From assembly GCA_963580285.1 (NCBI GenBank), contig OY757025.1, positions 117,121,900-117,185,899 of the forward strand: a DNA stretch of 64,000 bases, written 5' to 3'. The translations under genes and the position numbers were made by a program. A model generated the notes under the pieces. That model was not told the DNA's origin. It was given only the letters and a program-made list of their open reading frames with translations, and made no database searches. Shown here one piece after another: positions 22,227 to 32,689 of the stretch (its first letter is position 1; each line of letters starts with the position of its first letter). The stretch comes from Lucinisca nassula. Its lineage: Eukaryota > Mollusca > Bivalvia > Lucinida > Lucinidae.

Positions 22227-22499
22227 TGGTTTGTTTGATTTGAGGTTTAACGCCTCCGTCAACACTGTATAGGTCATTTGGAGACGTTGCTTCCAATTTT
22301 GTGGGACTTTTACCCGACATTGAGATGAAATGACACCTCAAGCCCTGGCGCCCAATGGAACATGCATGGACTTCCACCACAATTCCTGGACAGGCTTAGA
22401 ACCTCTAAGCAATTTACCAGTACTCATGTGCAGTCGTTTCAGCTCTGCGTGGAAGCATCTTGCAGCCAAATCTATTTCTTCAAGCCCCGATTGGCGGAG
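22227..22499 (-). repeat. SINE B copy, near full length
   Basis: The minus-strand tail ('TTTGATTTGAGGTTTAACGC' in plus reading) comes first and the head ('TCAAGCCCCGATTGGCGGAG') last. The two plus-strand 70-codon frames over it are not genes. Confidence 0.85.
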
Positions 22500-22669
22500 C
22501 GATGTATTACATTGCATATTTATTTATTTGTTTATTTATTTATGAATATCTATTTTTTTACATTTTAACTTCTGCATTTATGATGTTTAATGCTTTATGC
22601 ATATAAAGTTTTAGAGTTAGAAAAAGCATAAATTTACTGTACATTTAAATTATTGCATTAAAGCCTATT

Positions 22670-22830
22670 AAAGTAAAAGTAAAACAAAGATCAGGAATCG
22701 ATACAATTAACTTACTCCACCCATCAAAGACACCAAAGGGAAAGAAACACAAACATGAAGCGACCAGACCATAATGGCAACAAATATTAAAAGCAGCAGC
22801 ACTTACTTTCCTAAAGTTTTACTCGCCTAG
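22670..22830 (+). repeat. Interspersed repeat R
   Basis: It shares 'TCAGGAATCGATACAATTAA', 'CAAAGACACCAAAGGGA' and 'ACTTACTTTCC' with 32100-32260 (+) and, in reverse, 52165-52370. The family is unknown. The three copies adjoin or overlap hairpin H-like ends. Confidence 0.65.
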
Positions 22831-23159
22831 ATTTTTTTTTCTGTCATACCTTGAAAAGTGCTTCAACAATCACATTAAGAGAAAACAACTTAATGTTAAT
22901 TGTTAACATGTATAACTGTGAGTACATTTAAAATTGAGTGTCCTTGTTTGTCTGGCGAATCTCTGTTGTTTGTCACCTAAGCGGATATAGTTTGCACGTG
23001 TCTTGAATAACACTAAACGCATGCCCCGTGTCAAGTGACCAGGTGCCGTGACGGAAACATTTGATAAAATAAGCTGCACCCGTCTTAGATATTAGTGCAA
23101 ACTGTATTGTCAGTAAGTTTGAGTCAAGTCGGAGAAAAACTATATACTGTATCTCTAAC

Positions 23160-23246
23160 ATCTTTGTGAGACTTTTTGCGTTTTGAGAGAGTTACAACAA
23201 GTGCCAACAAAGAACTTACTGTTCCCGAGATTTGTGAAATTAAAAG
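23160..23246 (+). other. Putative 5'-untranslated exon of RASSF-like gene
   Basis: The sequence ends in a consensus splice donor, AAAAG/GTAAGT, with the intron beginning at 23247. The next acceptor on the same strand sits just ahead of the RASSF-like start codon (AG at 24418-24419). The exon start is not visible, so 23160 is only a placeholder. This pairing is an inference; RASSF9-type genes in vertebrates also carry most of their coding sequence in one exon. Confidence 0.4.
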
Positions 23247-23687
23247 GTAAGTCATTCCATGTCAATTCTATTCCATAACCTTTACCACTCTCTGGAATAA
23301 TTCAGCAGACGTCAAATAATTGCTATTGTTCTCATTTTTTTTTCCCGAAGAAAACAGTTGACATTCAATGCTAATTGTCTATTTGTATGAAATGTCAAAT
23401 CTGTTTTCTTGAAAAATATGAAAATTATGTTGAAACAAGTCGTGTGCTGATAAAATCGTCATAAGGACCGTTAATTACCCAAGTCAAAGGCAATTATATA
23501 ATTTTATTAATGCGCCTAGCAAAGACACAGATAAGACGGCGTAGTGCGCAATCTGAGGCATCATGCAGCCCAATCTATTTCTTCAAGCGGGCGGGGGACT
23601 TAAGCCTGGTTCCAAGATAATGTTTTTCATTGTTAGTAATATACGTATATATTTTGAGAGAAGAAAAAAATATAAAAAAAAAGAATC

Positions 23688-23932
23688 CATCACGAAAACA
23701 TGCCTATATAATTTTGACCCCCTTAAACCCCACTTTTATATAGCAAAACTGGGGTTTCCGGGTTATACCTTATTTTTCTTATTTCTGCGGTTCTAACGAG
23801 TGCCCACAATCTATATTTTGAGCCGAAATAAGAAAAATCGAGGCGGTTTTCATAATAAAATTTTATTTTTTTTAGGCGATAAAGGTGGCAATGTATTTGT
23901 ATAGGCGTGTTTTCGTAATGCATGAAAACAAT
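23688..23932. mobile_element. MITE, family M, full length
   Basis: The inverted ends are 'ATCACGAAAACATGCCTATA' and 'TATAGGCGTGTTTTCGTAAT'. The interior has the family's 'GACCCCCTTAAACCCCAC' and 'GCCCACAATCTATATTTTGA'. It lies in the probable first intron of the RASSF-like gene. A small SINE B head fragment lies before it at 23557-23600. Confidence 0.8.
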
Positions 23933-24204
23933 GGTCGTAGCATTGCCCCTTGGTAGGACATTAACTATTATTATTATCATTATTATTATTATATTATTCT
24001 TATTATTATTATTATATGTGAAGCATAATTTACATATGCAAAACAATATTTTTGTCCTAAAAACAAAGTGCGTGTTCTTAATGTTTTTTAGCTGAAATGC
24101 GAATATTCATAATAATGAACGTATTAAATGAGTTAAAAATACATAAAAAAATAAATTGAAGCAAATAGTATTTTATTTCTTTAGCTGATCGTTAATTAGG
24201 GGTA

Positions 24205-24330
24205 GGCGAAAACCGGGTAACCTGGGAAAAACCACCGGACATTCCGTTGCAGAACTTGGCGTCTCACATGTGACCCGAGCCAGGCTCGAACCACAGCGGT
24301 GAAAGACCACTGAGTAAGAAACAGCGCTTT
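24205..24330 (-). repeat. SINE F fragment
   Basis: In antisense it matches the body of the SINE F at 19305-19450 ('AACTTGGCGTCTCACA', 'GGTTTTTCCCAGGTTACCCG' in complement) plus a tRNA-like head with GGTTCGAGCC. Confidence 0.75.
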
Positions 24331-24421
24331 TATCCGAAATAGATTAATACCTTCATTTCATAAATAAAACCTGACTGAATATACACAGATGCACATATTT
24401 ATTTATTTTTCTTTTTTAGAA

Positions 24422-25471
24422 ATGGAAACACCTAGAAAACAGACAATCAACATTTATGTTGATGGAAAGAAAAAGAGGCTGCGTGGTGTGACACGGTACA
24501 CGACTTGCGATGACGTAATCAAAATGGTGGTCAAGAAGAAAGTTCAACGGCCAGCAGAGGTTCATCCAGCTTTTGAAATTTTCGAGAGATTTAACGGTAC
24601 AGAAAGACAGCTATCGAGAAAAGACAGTATACTGAAGGTGATCCGTTCTTGGGGTTCTGATGCTGGAAAAATCGAGATTTGCGTCCGTAATATTGATGAC
24701 GTTAAAGCTAAAATGTCGACAGTTAAAGACAAGAAGAAAAGAGTCATTGGTCTGAGTAAACAGTTTAAGAACAAGACAGTCGTTGAGAAGGTAGATACTG
24801 ATTATTCATTGGATCTTACTAACTCTTACATGTTTTCCAAGAATATTCTGGCTAATTCACCAGAAAATGATGACCAGTTTACACGCAATGAAAGCAGATT
24901 TCCAGGATCCAAACGAAAATTTGACCTTAACAACAAAAAGTCTGTTTTCCGCAGAATTTTTACAACCGTGTTAAAACGGAAAACAAAATCCAAAGATGAG
25001 ATAAAAAGAAAACTGAAGCTGCAAAAATGTTTTTTGAAAGGTAATAGTTTTGCCTTTTCAAGCAGTAGGAATGAGTTTACATATGTAGATCTGCAACAGT
25101 CTTTTAAAGCTCAACTGTCAGGTCAGTTAAATACATACCGTTCAAGGGCAGAATTAGACACAGCATTTATAGATGAAGATGAATATTTAGAGGCGGATAA
25201 TACAAATGTATCTGTCCTAAACCAATGTATTGTTGAGGATATGGTTGATATAAATGAATTTCCTGCTGACCGTAATATTCTTCTACCAGAGAGCAAAATA
25301 CTGGCTGACGGGGACAGTGATTTAGAAAATGAACAAACATTTGTTAAACTTGACAGAATCAAGCAAATGTTTGAGAAAAACATGGTCCCTTGTCGGTCTG
25401 AAGATGACTATATGGACAGTTTTATGAGGTCAAAACTGTACGAATCAGAGTCCGATGGCGACTGTTTATGA
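24422..25471 (+). CDS. Ras-association domain protein, RASSF9/10-like
   Basis: This encodes a 349-residue protein. Residues 7-90 resemble the N-terminal Ras-association (ubiquitin-fold) domain of the RASSF7-10 group: INIYVDGKKKRLRGVT, then TTCDDVI, then ERFNGTERQL, then SWG. Such domains bind small GTPases or related partners; the partner here is unknown. The rest is basic around residues 180-215 and acidic towards the C-terminus, and I see no clear coiled coil, which RASSF7-10 proteins usually have. The start is METPRK at 24422, because the upstream in-frame ATG at 24389 lies before a strong acceptor (T-rich tract and AG at 24418-24419) and would encode intron. The coding part is one exon, ending in TGA at 25469-25471. 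Family-level assignment is likely; the exact orthologue is uncertain. Confidence 0.82.
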   Translation: METPRKQTINIYVDGKKKRLRGVTRYTTCDDVIKMVVKKKVQRPAEVHPAFEIFERFNGTERQLSRKDSILKVIRSWGSDAGKIEICVRNIDDVKAKMSTVKDKKKRVIGLSKQFKNKTVVEKVDTDYSLDLTNSYMFSKNILANSPENDDQFTRNESRFPGSKRKFDLNNKKSVFRRIFTTVLKRKTKSKDEIKRKLKLQKCFLKGNSFAFSSSRNEFTYVDLQQSFKAQLSGQLNTYRSRAELDTAFIDEDEYLEADNTNVSVLNQCIVEDMVDINEFPADRNILLPESKILADGDSDLENEQTFVKLDRIKQMFEKNMVPCRSEDDYMDSFMRSKLYESESDGDCL

Positions 25472-25497
25472 AAGCATATAACTTTATTGTAGAAATG

Positions 25498-25503
25498 AAT
25501 AAA
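25498..25503 (+). terminator. Polyadenylation signal of RASSF-like gene
   Basis: An AATAAA lies 27 bases after the stop codon, followed about 30 bases later by the GT-rich 'TGTCTTTGTCTTT', a usual cleavage-site arrangement. Confidence 0.65.
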
Positions 25504-25740
25504 CACATATGGGAGGCCACTTTATTAACAATGTCTTTGTCTTTCAAACTAACATGGAGCTACTCAAGAAGGAAAAAGAGTAGACTGTTGTATTGAAAGC
25601 AAACATGAAATTCCATTTTTCCCACAACCTTTGAAAATGGCGGAAGATTTATCCGATCACAGGATGGGATCTGGGCAGTTTAGAAAAGGGAACCAATATA
25701 ATGGCGCCCTTTTGAAAACAGTCTCCGTCACTTTTCTTTG

Positions 25741-25790
25741 TTTGTCTGTTTGTTTGTTTGTTTGTTTGTTTCTTACGTTCTCCGAGTCCA

Positions 25791-25846
<56 letters not shown>
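25741..25846. repeat. (GTTT)n and (TC)n microsatellites
   Basis: A (GTTT)n run at about 25741-25770 is followed by a pure (TC)n run at 25793-25846. They produce a spurious 101-codon serine/leucine frame. Confidence 0.95.
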
Positions 25847-25850
<4 letters not shown>

Positions 25851-25960
25851 TTATCTGCCTGTCTCTTAATTATTTATTGCCAGTTGTTATAAATATTTTG
25901 AATATAATTATAATGTGTTGTAAATTATATAATTAAACGTATCAATTATTAGAAGAGGGA

Positions 25961-26193
25961 TTTAGTTCTGTTTCCTACCACTCAACATACCATTTTTTTT
26001 GCAGACGGCATTTTGAAATATTTTCTTTTCTTTCCCCCAGAAAACAGGATTCGACATCTCATGCATGAATGATGTCAAGTCTTGTTTTCTATGGAGACAA
26101 TTTGCATGAGATGTCAAGTCCTGTTATCTGGGAAAAATAAGAAAAATATCAACAATTTGTCGTCTGCCAAATTAGCCCAGAGAGTGGTAAAGG
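25961..26193. mobile_element. TTAA-type foldback MITE, family U
   Basis: Inner inverted arms 'GACATCTCATGCATGAATGA' and 'TTTGCATGAGATGTCAAGTC' are seen. The right end is 'GAGAGTGGTAAAGG' directly before TTAA (26194-26197). The terminus and TTAA suit a piggyBac-type MITE. The left end is degraded. Another copy is at 40579-40778. Confidence 0.65.
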
Positions 26194-26464
26194 TTAAATC
26201 GAACTTTGGACACAGTAGGAAACTATTTAAACCTCTACAGATATGTCTTTCGAGATGACTCAGGTCAGACGACATTGCGCAGTTTGATCAGAATCCTTCA
26301 TTTGCGATGTATGGATGGTCGTTAGCTCCAGTCATTTTTATGCAGACCGGAAATGACGTGTTCTTACACAGTGGATAGACAGACTTATCTTGGGCCTCTT
26401 GTCCGTAGACCCACTTTTGCTTTTTGCGACTCAGTTCTGATTGGTTGCGTTGGGGTTTCTATCT

Positions 26465-26545
26465 AGAACATAAAGGTATGTTGTGTGTACTTATTAGAAT
26501 CGCCTCATCGAGGCGATTCTAATGAGTACACATAACATAAACATT
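26465..26545. repeat. Hairpin from mariner-like MITE
   Basis: Perfect arms 'TTAGAATCGCCTC' and 'GAGGCGATTCTAA' are extended by GTGTGTACT/AGTACACA. This is the central hairpin of the element complete at 31440-31789; its ends are not found here. Confidence 0.75.
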
Positions 26546-26759
26546 TTCAAGATGAAATACGGAAATTCTCTTTGACTTATTCAAAATATGTCAACTCCTG
26601 TGGCTCAGTTGTGTCATCTTCCAGAGAAAGGGAGAAGGGATAAAAGTGAGGGACAGGGACGAAAATAAAATTAATGGAAGTGTAGAAACTGAAAAAAATA
26701 ACACCCCTCCACCCCACACCGTCTACTCTTACCTGCGTACTGCAAACACAACAGGCATG

Positions 26760-27450
26760 ACTGTAAGCCAATTAAGAAATGGGTTTTATTTTTCTACGGT
26801 TCATGAAAGTATGAACGCAGTGGGTCGCGTGCAAAGTAAATGAACCCCTGGGTTCATGTAAACTTTGCTAGCGACCCACTGTCGTTCATACTTTCATGTT
26901 GTTTGTTTGATTTGAGGTTCATCGTACCCGTCAACACTGTATAGGTCATTTTGCATACATTGCTTCCAATTTTGTGGGACTTTTATCCGGCATTGAGATA
27001 AAATGACATCTCTAGCCCTGTCGCCCAATGAAACCGATAGGGTTTATAAGCATGGTCTCGCAACCCTTTACCGATTTACCTGGGCAGGCTGAGATCCTCT
27101 AAGCGGTTTACCAGTAGTCGTGAGCGGCCGGTTTCAGATTTGCGTGGAAGCATCATGTAGCCCATTTATTTCTTCAAGCCCCAATGGGCGTGGGCCGATC
27201 ATACTTTCATGAAAAGCAGAAAAAATATGTTTATTTTTATATTCAAATTCTTTGCCCGTCATCACTGGGCGAAAAAAAATGCTTGTAGGGCAAAGAGCGG
27301 AACAGCGTTGACGTCACCAACGCCCGTAGTGAACCATGGTTTAGACTGACGTCATTCGGCGTCACTGCAAATGATGTGACTCGATGCGTTCATGGAAGTA
27401 CCTTGTTTTCTATAGGTTTACATTAGACTTTATACTGGAAATGTAAATAT
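26760..27450. mobile_element. Foldback element H, interrupted by a SINE B
   Basis: A hairpin at 26795-26900 has arms 'CATGAAAGTATGAACG' and 'CGTTCATACTTTCATG', enclosing CAGTGGGTCGC/GCGACCCACTG and AAGTAAATGAACCCC. After the SINE the element continues through 'CTTTGCCCGTCATCACTGGG' and ends near 'GAAATGTAAATATTAA' at about 27450. Similar copies lie at 28425, 32400 and 46545. Confidence 0.75.
26899..27198 (-). repeat. SINE B with perfect TSD
   Basis: This is a complete SINE B in antisense, flanked by 13-bp TCATACTTTCATG at 26886-26898 and 27199-27211. The TSD comes from one arm of the element H hairpin, so the SINE inserted after H. Confidence 0.93.
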
Positions 27451-27519
27451 TAACAGTTGGACGCCACAGTGACGCAAGAAACACGTCACCTTCGCCTGAC
27501 CCAACCACCCCTTTAGATA

Positions 27520-27740
27520 CTTCATCATGTGGACAAGTCCGTGAAATGAATACCCCTCTAAACCCCACTTCATATAGAGAAAACTGTTGTTTATGGGGTG
27601 TACATTGTTATTCCTGTCCGTATACATAGGTTGTGGGTACTCGTTGGAACCGGTTCTATCGAGCACCCAGTCAGGGTATGTTTGCAGTACGGAAATGAGA
27701 AAAATATCACCGGTTTTCATAAGAAAAGTAGCCATTTCTG
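27520..27740. repeat. MITE, family M, truncated
   Basis: It has 'ACCCCTCTAAACCCCAC', 'AGGTTGTGGGTACTCGTTGG' and the partial hairpin. Ends are not clear. Confidence 0.6.
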
Positions 27741-27789
27741 AGATGTGATGAAATGCACGTTATCATATGTGAGTGTAATAACGGCATGT

Positions 27790-28112
27790 AATATTTTCGA
27801 TAATCCACTAGTGAATTAAATATGCAAATTAGCTAGATACGTCCCGTCACGTTACATGTACGACGTCCTTAACGACGTCGCGTTTACTAATGGCGGAATA
27901 TTGATATTTTTGTAAACAATCGTGAATAAAGTACGTTTTAAATGTCATATGATAAATATAATCTTGCATTCGTGCTCATGTATTATTGAATTTACTAAAC
28001 TCGTTGAGAAAAAGAGATAAAATGCTCGGCAAAGCCGAGCATTTTATCCATTTTCCTTAACTCGTTTAATAAATTCAATAATACATGAACACTCACGTAA
28101 GATCCTCAATAT
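27790..28112. mobile_element. Palindromic MITE, family P
   Basis: It runs from 'GATAATCCACTAGTGAATTA' to 'AACACTCACGTAAGATCCTC', with the central palindrome 'AAAATGCTCGGC...GCCGAGCATTTTATC' and outer arms 'TTATTGAATTTACTAAACTC' and 'TTTAATAAATTCAATAA'. Confidence 0.85.
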
Positions 28113-28194
28113 ATTGCATGGGTGTGTTATCGTAATGTATTTCTCCAGAACTAGCCTTTTTTTTCAAATGCAAAGCTATATTATCATTCTTATT

Positions 28195-28400
28195 TCTAGT
28201 CAAACCATAGACTGTGGATGCTTGCTTGAACCACCCCAACGAGGCGATTCTATTGAGTATCCATTGGCTCTGTTTTTGTTTTAACAAAAATTAAGACAAG
28301 TAATTTATACCCCTGTAAATCCCACTTTTCCTTGCATAAAATGGGGTTAGCATATATGGTCATTACACGAGCTTGTCAATCCGGTAATGCGCATTATTTC
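28195..28400. repeat. MITE, family M, degraded
   Basis: 'CATAGACTGTGGATGCTTGC', 'GAGGCGATTCTATTGAGTAT' and 'TAAATCCCACTTTTCC' match the family. Ends are not clear. Confidence 0.5.
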
Positions 28401-28424
28401 GCGCAATGTTCCTTAAACATTGCA

Positions 28425-28800
28425 TAATATTTACATTTCCTGTGTAAAGTCTAATGTAAACCTATAGAAAACAATGTAGTTCACATTTCTATTAACGCAT
28501 CGAGTCACATGATTTCCTGTGACGTCAAGTGACGTCTGTCTAAACTGGTTCGTTGCGGCCTCTTCCGCTCTTTGCAGACAAACAGCGTGTAAATGTTTTT
28601 TCAGCTTTAAAAATTGCCGTATAAGCATTAATTCGCCCAGTGATGAGGGCAAAGAATGAAAACAAAAATCAACAACAACTACAACAACAACAAAAAAATA
28701 AATAAATAAACAGCGGGTCGCTAGCAAAGTTTACATGAACCCCTTCGGGGTTCATTTACTTTGCACGCTACCCACTGCTTTCATACTTTCATGAACAGCA
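28425..28800. mobile_element. Foldback element H, reverse orientation
   Basis: It starts with 'CATAATATTTACATTTCC' (the complement of the H end) and finishes with the hairpin 'AGCGGGTCGCTAGCAAAG' to 'CTTTCATACTTTCATG'. It includes GTGACGTCAAGTGACGTC. Confidence 0.7.
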
Positions 28801-28822
28801 GAAAATTAAAATTCATTTCTTA

Positions 28823-30041
28823 ATGCAGGCGTCACACTGTCCCGAAATTGACACAATATGGAAACACGATAAAGGAAATGTTCTAATTCGGCTCTGATCG
28901 TGAAAACATCGGGCCATTCGTGAGGACATCTTAAGCCATCGTATGATCGCCGGTGGATTTTCTGAGGCTCCGGCAGCAACTTCGTGAGCGGCGGCAAAAT
29001 CTTTGGCATGCCAAAAAATTGCCCGAAGACCTTGCGAAGGTTCATTTTCGTGTTGAATTCGTTTGTCCATCTTGCCCTTCGTAAGGCCATCGTGAGGGCA
29101 TCTTGTCAAATCGTGTCATCTTCGTCTTTTCTTCGTGTGATCATCGGTGCTCTCGAGCATTTTACGTCTCACGAAGACAATACGAGGGAAACAAGAAGTC
29201 GTCCGATTGTCTTAGGAAGGCAATACGACTACGTGAAACCCTCGCATTGACATCGTGTAACCATCGTATTACAGTACGATGACATTGAGATTGGACCACG
29301 GTGTCGACGAAGACAGCTGAATTTGAGTAGCTCAAGCGATATCCATGTGTCATGGTAACGTAGACATATAAAAGGCCAACCTCAGAGCATCTTCCTCAGT
29401 CAGTCCTGATGAGCAACTCTGCAGAGCATAGGCTTGTGTTACTCCCAAAGCTTCAGTCATAATTATTCACAATTCCGTCCCTGCAGAATGGCATACTTTG
29501 ATGATGAGACAACCAGGAAAAAGAAGGGCAGCAGCATTGCTTCTTTTGATGCACCGTAGAGAACAAGATGAGCAGATCTTACTGTCCTATAAACCAAGTC
29601 TCTCTGAAAAAGTGGTCTTCTCTTTGGGTGGCATTTTAAATTGGATTTAAGTTGAATCAAATTTAAGAGAGTTGAAATGTACTGTGTACTCTCCGATCAT
29701 CAAATGAATTTAAAACGGTTGGCCGAAGGTTTTATAACATCGGGAGGTTACGTGTCGCCTTCGGGACCTAGTTCGAACGCATCGTACTCTCAATACGACG
29801 CCGTGAAGCCGTCGTATGGCCTTCGTTTGGCCTGCGGGTAAACTTCGTGATAAAAATCCACATCTTCGGGTTGCCTTCGTGTGTGGTTTGGATGCCATCT
29901 TGTGACCTTCTGCATGCATCGTTCTTGCTTCGGCTAGAGATTGGCTGTTGACCATGTTCGGAGCGATCTTCGCGCGAAATTCAAAATTCCATATTCGTGT
30001 GGCCACCTGGTGTCATTTTCGGGACAGTGTGACGCCTGCAT
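28823..30041. mobile_element. 1.2-kb element with long terminal inverted repeats
   Basis: Left end 'ATGCAGGCGTCACACTGTCC' and right end 'GGACAGTGTGACGCCTGCAT' are perfect inverted repeats over 20 bases, with similarity continuing inward (CGAAA.TGACAC). Both subterminal regions are rich in CATCGTG/CACGATG variants. No transposase frame or clear TSD is seen. The four frames of 60-98 codons inside are spurious. Confidence 0.82.
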
Positions 30042-30240
30042 AAATGAAATATTTTTTTTTTTTCATTTTGAACTTTTTACTTCATTTTGCGTTAACATAG
30101 TCGATGCGAAATTATATAAATGTAGTTTTGTCTTCATTTTGTGTCGACACTACGAGATTTTATCACAATGAAAAAAATATTTTGCGATGATAGGTGTCAT
30201 ACTTAATTTTACTTTATTTTGCGTTGACATTATGATGTCT

Positions 30241-30440
30241 GTTTTGTTTGTTTGAATTGAGGTTTAACGTCCCAGTCAACACTATCAAGTTAGGGCATTT
30301 TGGAGACGTTGCTTCCAATTTTGTGGGACTTTTACCCGACCTCGAGATGAAAAGGCATCTCAAGCCCTGCCGCCAATAGGGCTCATATGCAAGGACCGTC
30401 CGGCTTGCATCACTTTGCCTGGGCATGCAGGCTAAGAACG
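30241..30440 (-). repeat. SINE B, head missing
   Basis: The tail and middle are present in antisense ('GAATTGAGGTTTAACGTCCC' through 'TTGCCTGGGCATGCAGGCTA'). The head is replaced by the minisatellite that follows. Confidence 0.75.
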
Positions 30441-30454
30441 GCCCTTGACATGTG

Positions 30455-30765
30455 CTGGACGCGGAGCGACTATAAGACATATCCCTGTCCTTGGTTCACG
30501 CTGGGCACGCTTCTGACTCTAGGGGAGCCTTCGATTGATCTGTGCTGGACGCGGAGCAACTATAAGACCGATCCCTACCTTTTGCTGGCCTCGTTCCTGG
30601 TTAGGCACGTTGGCAGTACTACCTCAGTAACCTGAGCCGGAAACACATCAAGTATAAGACCCACAGCTGGCCTCGCTCCACGCTGGGCACGTTGACACTG
30701 CTCCCTGAGCGGTCGCGTGTACTATGCCAGAAACACAAGTAAAAGGCCCGGCGTCGTTTGTTTCA
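30455..30765. repeat. Short GC-rich minisatellite
   Basis: Imperfect repeats of 'TGTGCTGGACGCGGAGC', 'ACTATAAGAC', 'GCTGGGCACG' and 'CCGGAAACACA' recur three to four times. Confidence 0.6.
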
Positions 30766-31022
30766 ACTCAAAAAGATGTAATGAAACTTTTTTTTTCATT
30801 TGGAAGTTTTTTGGCTTAGTCTATGTGAAATGAAATAAAATGTAGTTTTTAGTTCATTTTGTGTCGAAAAATGAAAAAAAAACAAAAACATTTTGCGATG
30901 GTAGGTGCGTTTGTGTTACAACGCAAAGTGAAGTAATGAAGTATTTTTTTTTTTCCATTTTTATTCTTTTTACTTCATTTTGCGTTAACATAGTCGATGC
31001 GAAATGAAATAAAACTGCAGTA

Positions 31023-31128
31023 AAATCCATCTCAATGTCGGGTAAAAGTCCCAGAAAATTGGAAGCAACGTCTAAAAAATGACCTATATAGTGTTCACGG
31101 GGACGTTAAACCACAAATCAAACACAAA
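31023..31128 (+). repeat. SINE B, 3' third only
   Basis: It starts at 'CCATCTCAATGTCGGGTAA' and ends at 'GTTAAACCACAAATCAAACA'. Confidence 0.8.
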
Positions 31129-31439
31129 AACTAAAAGCAATGTTATGTAACATTATTTGCCTAGTATACTTTGCGTTAATTCTTTGTATGTAAGCCACGT
31201 CATGCGAAAATCTTTATCATATGCAATCAAAGGCGTAAATCAGCCTTGGTTTTCGCAACACAGAGAGCACAACCCAATTACCTCCTAAATCCGAAATTTG
31301 AAGACTCTACCCAGACCGACCCACGGACAGGCCCAAACCAATATGCCCCCACTACCTCTGTCTGCACTACACGGTAATGTAATGGCTTAATGCACAGATA
31401 ACGGAAAACATCAGGCATGACCCCCAAATACCGTAAAGA

Positions 31440-31789
31440 TACAGTCAAACTTCAATGGCTCGAACACCTTTGGGACCTCGAAAATCTGTTCGAGACAGGG
31501 GTAGTTCGAGCCACTGAGGTGACTGCCAGGAGGCATAATGAATTACTTTTAGACATCTTTTCGGTGTTCTATAATGAAAATGTATGCTGTGTGTACTCAT
31601 TAGAATCGCCTCCATGAGACGATTCTAATGAGTACACACAGCATACATTTGCAAGATAAAAGACTAAAATATCCTTAATCATCCCCAACTATTTCTTATG
31701 TAGAGAATTTCGCTAGGGGCTCAAGAATGGGTTCGACACATGCATGGTAAACGAGCCATCGGTGTTCGAGCCATCGAAATTCTACTGTA
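31440..31789. mobile_element. Mariner-like MITE, complete
   Basis: A TA dinucleotide lies at each end (31440-31441 and 31788-31789). The terminal inverted repeats are CAGTCAAACTTCAATGGCTC and the complement of GAGCCATCGAAATTCTACTG. A subterminal repeat 'GGTAGTTCGAGCCACTGAGG' and a central hairpin around 'TTAGAATCGCCTCCATGAGA' are present. The TA target and CAGT-type ends suit Tc1/mariner. No transposase is present. Confidence 0.8.
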
Positions 31790-32099
31790 TTCAGTTTTTA
31801 TCCTGCTGACATTATCCAGTTTTGCTTCCCAAGCCTTCGGGTTCCTTTCGAAGACAGATAGGTTCTTCTAACATCACTTTATTTTGCGGTGATATGAAGC
31901 ATATTAACGCAAAATGAAATCTTTTTCTTTTGCTACATTTTACTTCATTTCGCATCGACTATGTTAACGAAAAATGAAGAAAAAAGAATCAAAATGAAAA
32001 AAAAAAAATACTTCATTACTTCATAATGCGTTGTAACAGATGCTGGTGTCAGTCTTAACTGGTCTCTGCGGGCATTTGTGGCGTCAATGCTTTTCCGCT

Positions 32100-32510
32100 C
32101 TTTGTAGAAAATAAAAGTGAAAGCAATTGTCAGGAATCAATACCATTAACCCACAGCTCCCATCAGAGACACCAAAGGGATAGAAGCACAAATATGAAAC
32201 AACAGACCTAATGGAAACATCAATAGCGGAAAGCCAAAAGGACAGTTACTTTCCCACAAAATGGCCAATAGGCTATCCAAAATAAAATGATATAAGCATC
32301 ACAAACACCCAAAGACAAACCATAACAAAAATAAACCGCGAAAACCTCTTTGCTGGGCAAAGAATGTAAATTTAAAAAACAAATAAACATAATTTTTTTC
32401 TGCTTTTCATGAAAGTATGAACGACAGCGGGTCGCTAGCAAAGTTTACATAAAGCCGTAGGGGTTCATTAATTTTTCACGCAACCCACTGCGTTCATACT
32501 TGCACGCGAC
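32100..32510. repeat. Repeat R joined to element H hairpin
   Basis: 32100-32260 matches repeat R. 32395-32510 is the H hairpin ('TTTCATGAAAGTATGAACG', 'AGCGGGTCGCTAGC', 'CAACCCACTGCGTTCATACT'). The same R-H order in another place would suggest they are parts of one larger element. Confidence 0.6.
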
Positions 32511-32689
32511 ACATGCCGTGTGTACTCATTAGAATGAGTATACACAACAAAATTTTCAAAATAAGATAAGTTCTTTCTGACTTTATAACCACTTTCATAA
32601 TGATCCAAAATATATAAATATCTTGTGACTCGAACCCATGACGGCTCGGTCACCAGGGACGATTCGAACTCATGCTTTCAGCCCCCCAC

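Larger units (their letters stand above)
30070..32035. repeat. Scattered copies of a T-rich 'CATTTTGCGTTAACAT' repeat
   Basis: 'CTTCATTTTGCGTTAACATA' followed by GTCGATGCGAAAT occurs near 30082 and 30972, and in reverse near 31935-31985. Related TTCATTTTG...CGACA pieces lie at 30130 and 30855. It is interrupted by SINE B pieces, a minisatellite and a mariner-like MITE, each listed separately. Confidence 0.6.

Noticed and set aside
24389..24421. Upstream in-frame ATG as start of the RASSF-like protein
   Set aside because: The 11 extra codons read through a pyrimidine-rich acceptor tract (AG at 24418-24419); the ATG at 24422 follows the acceptor directly.
29710..30006. Minus-strand coding frame of about 98 codons
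   Set aside because: It lies in the CATCGTG-rich subterminal zone of the 1.2-kb inverted-repeat element and has no protein-like motif.
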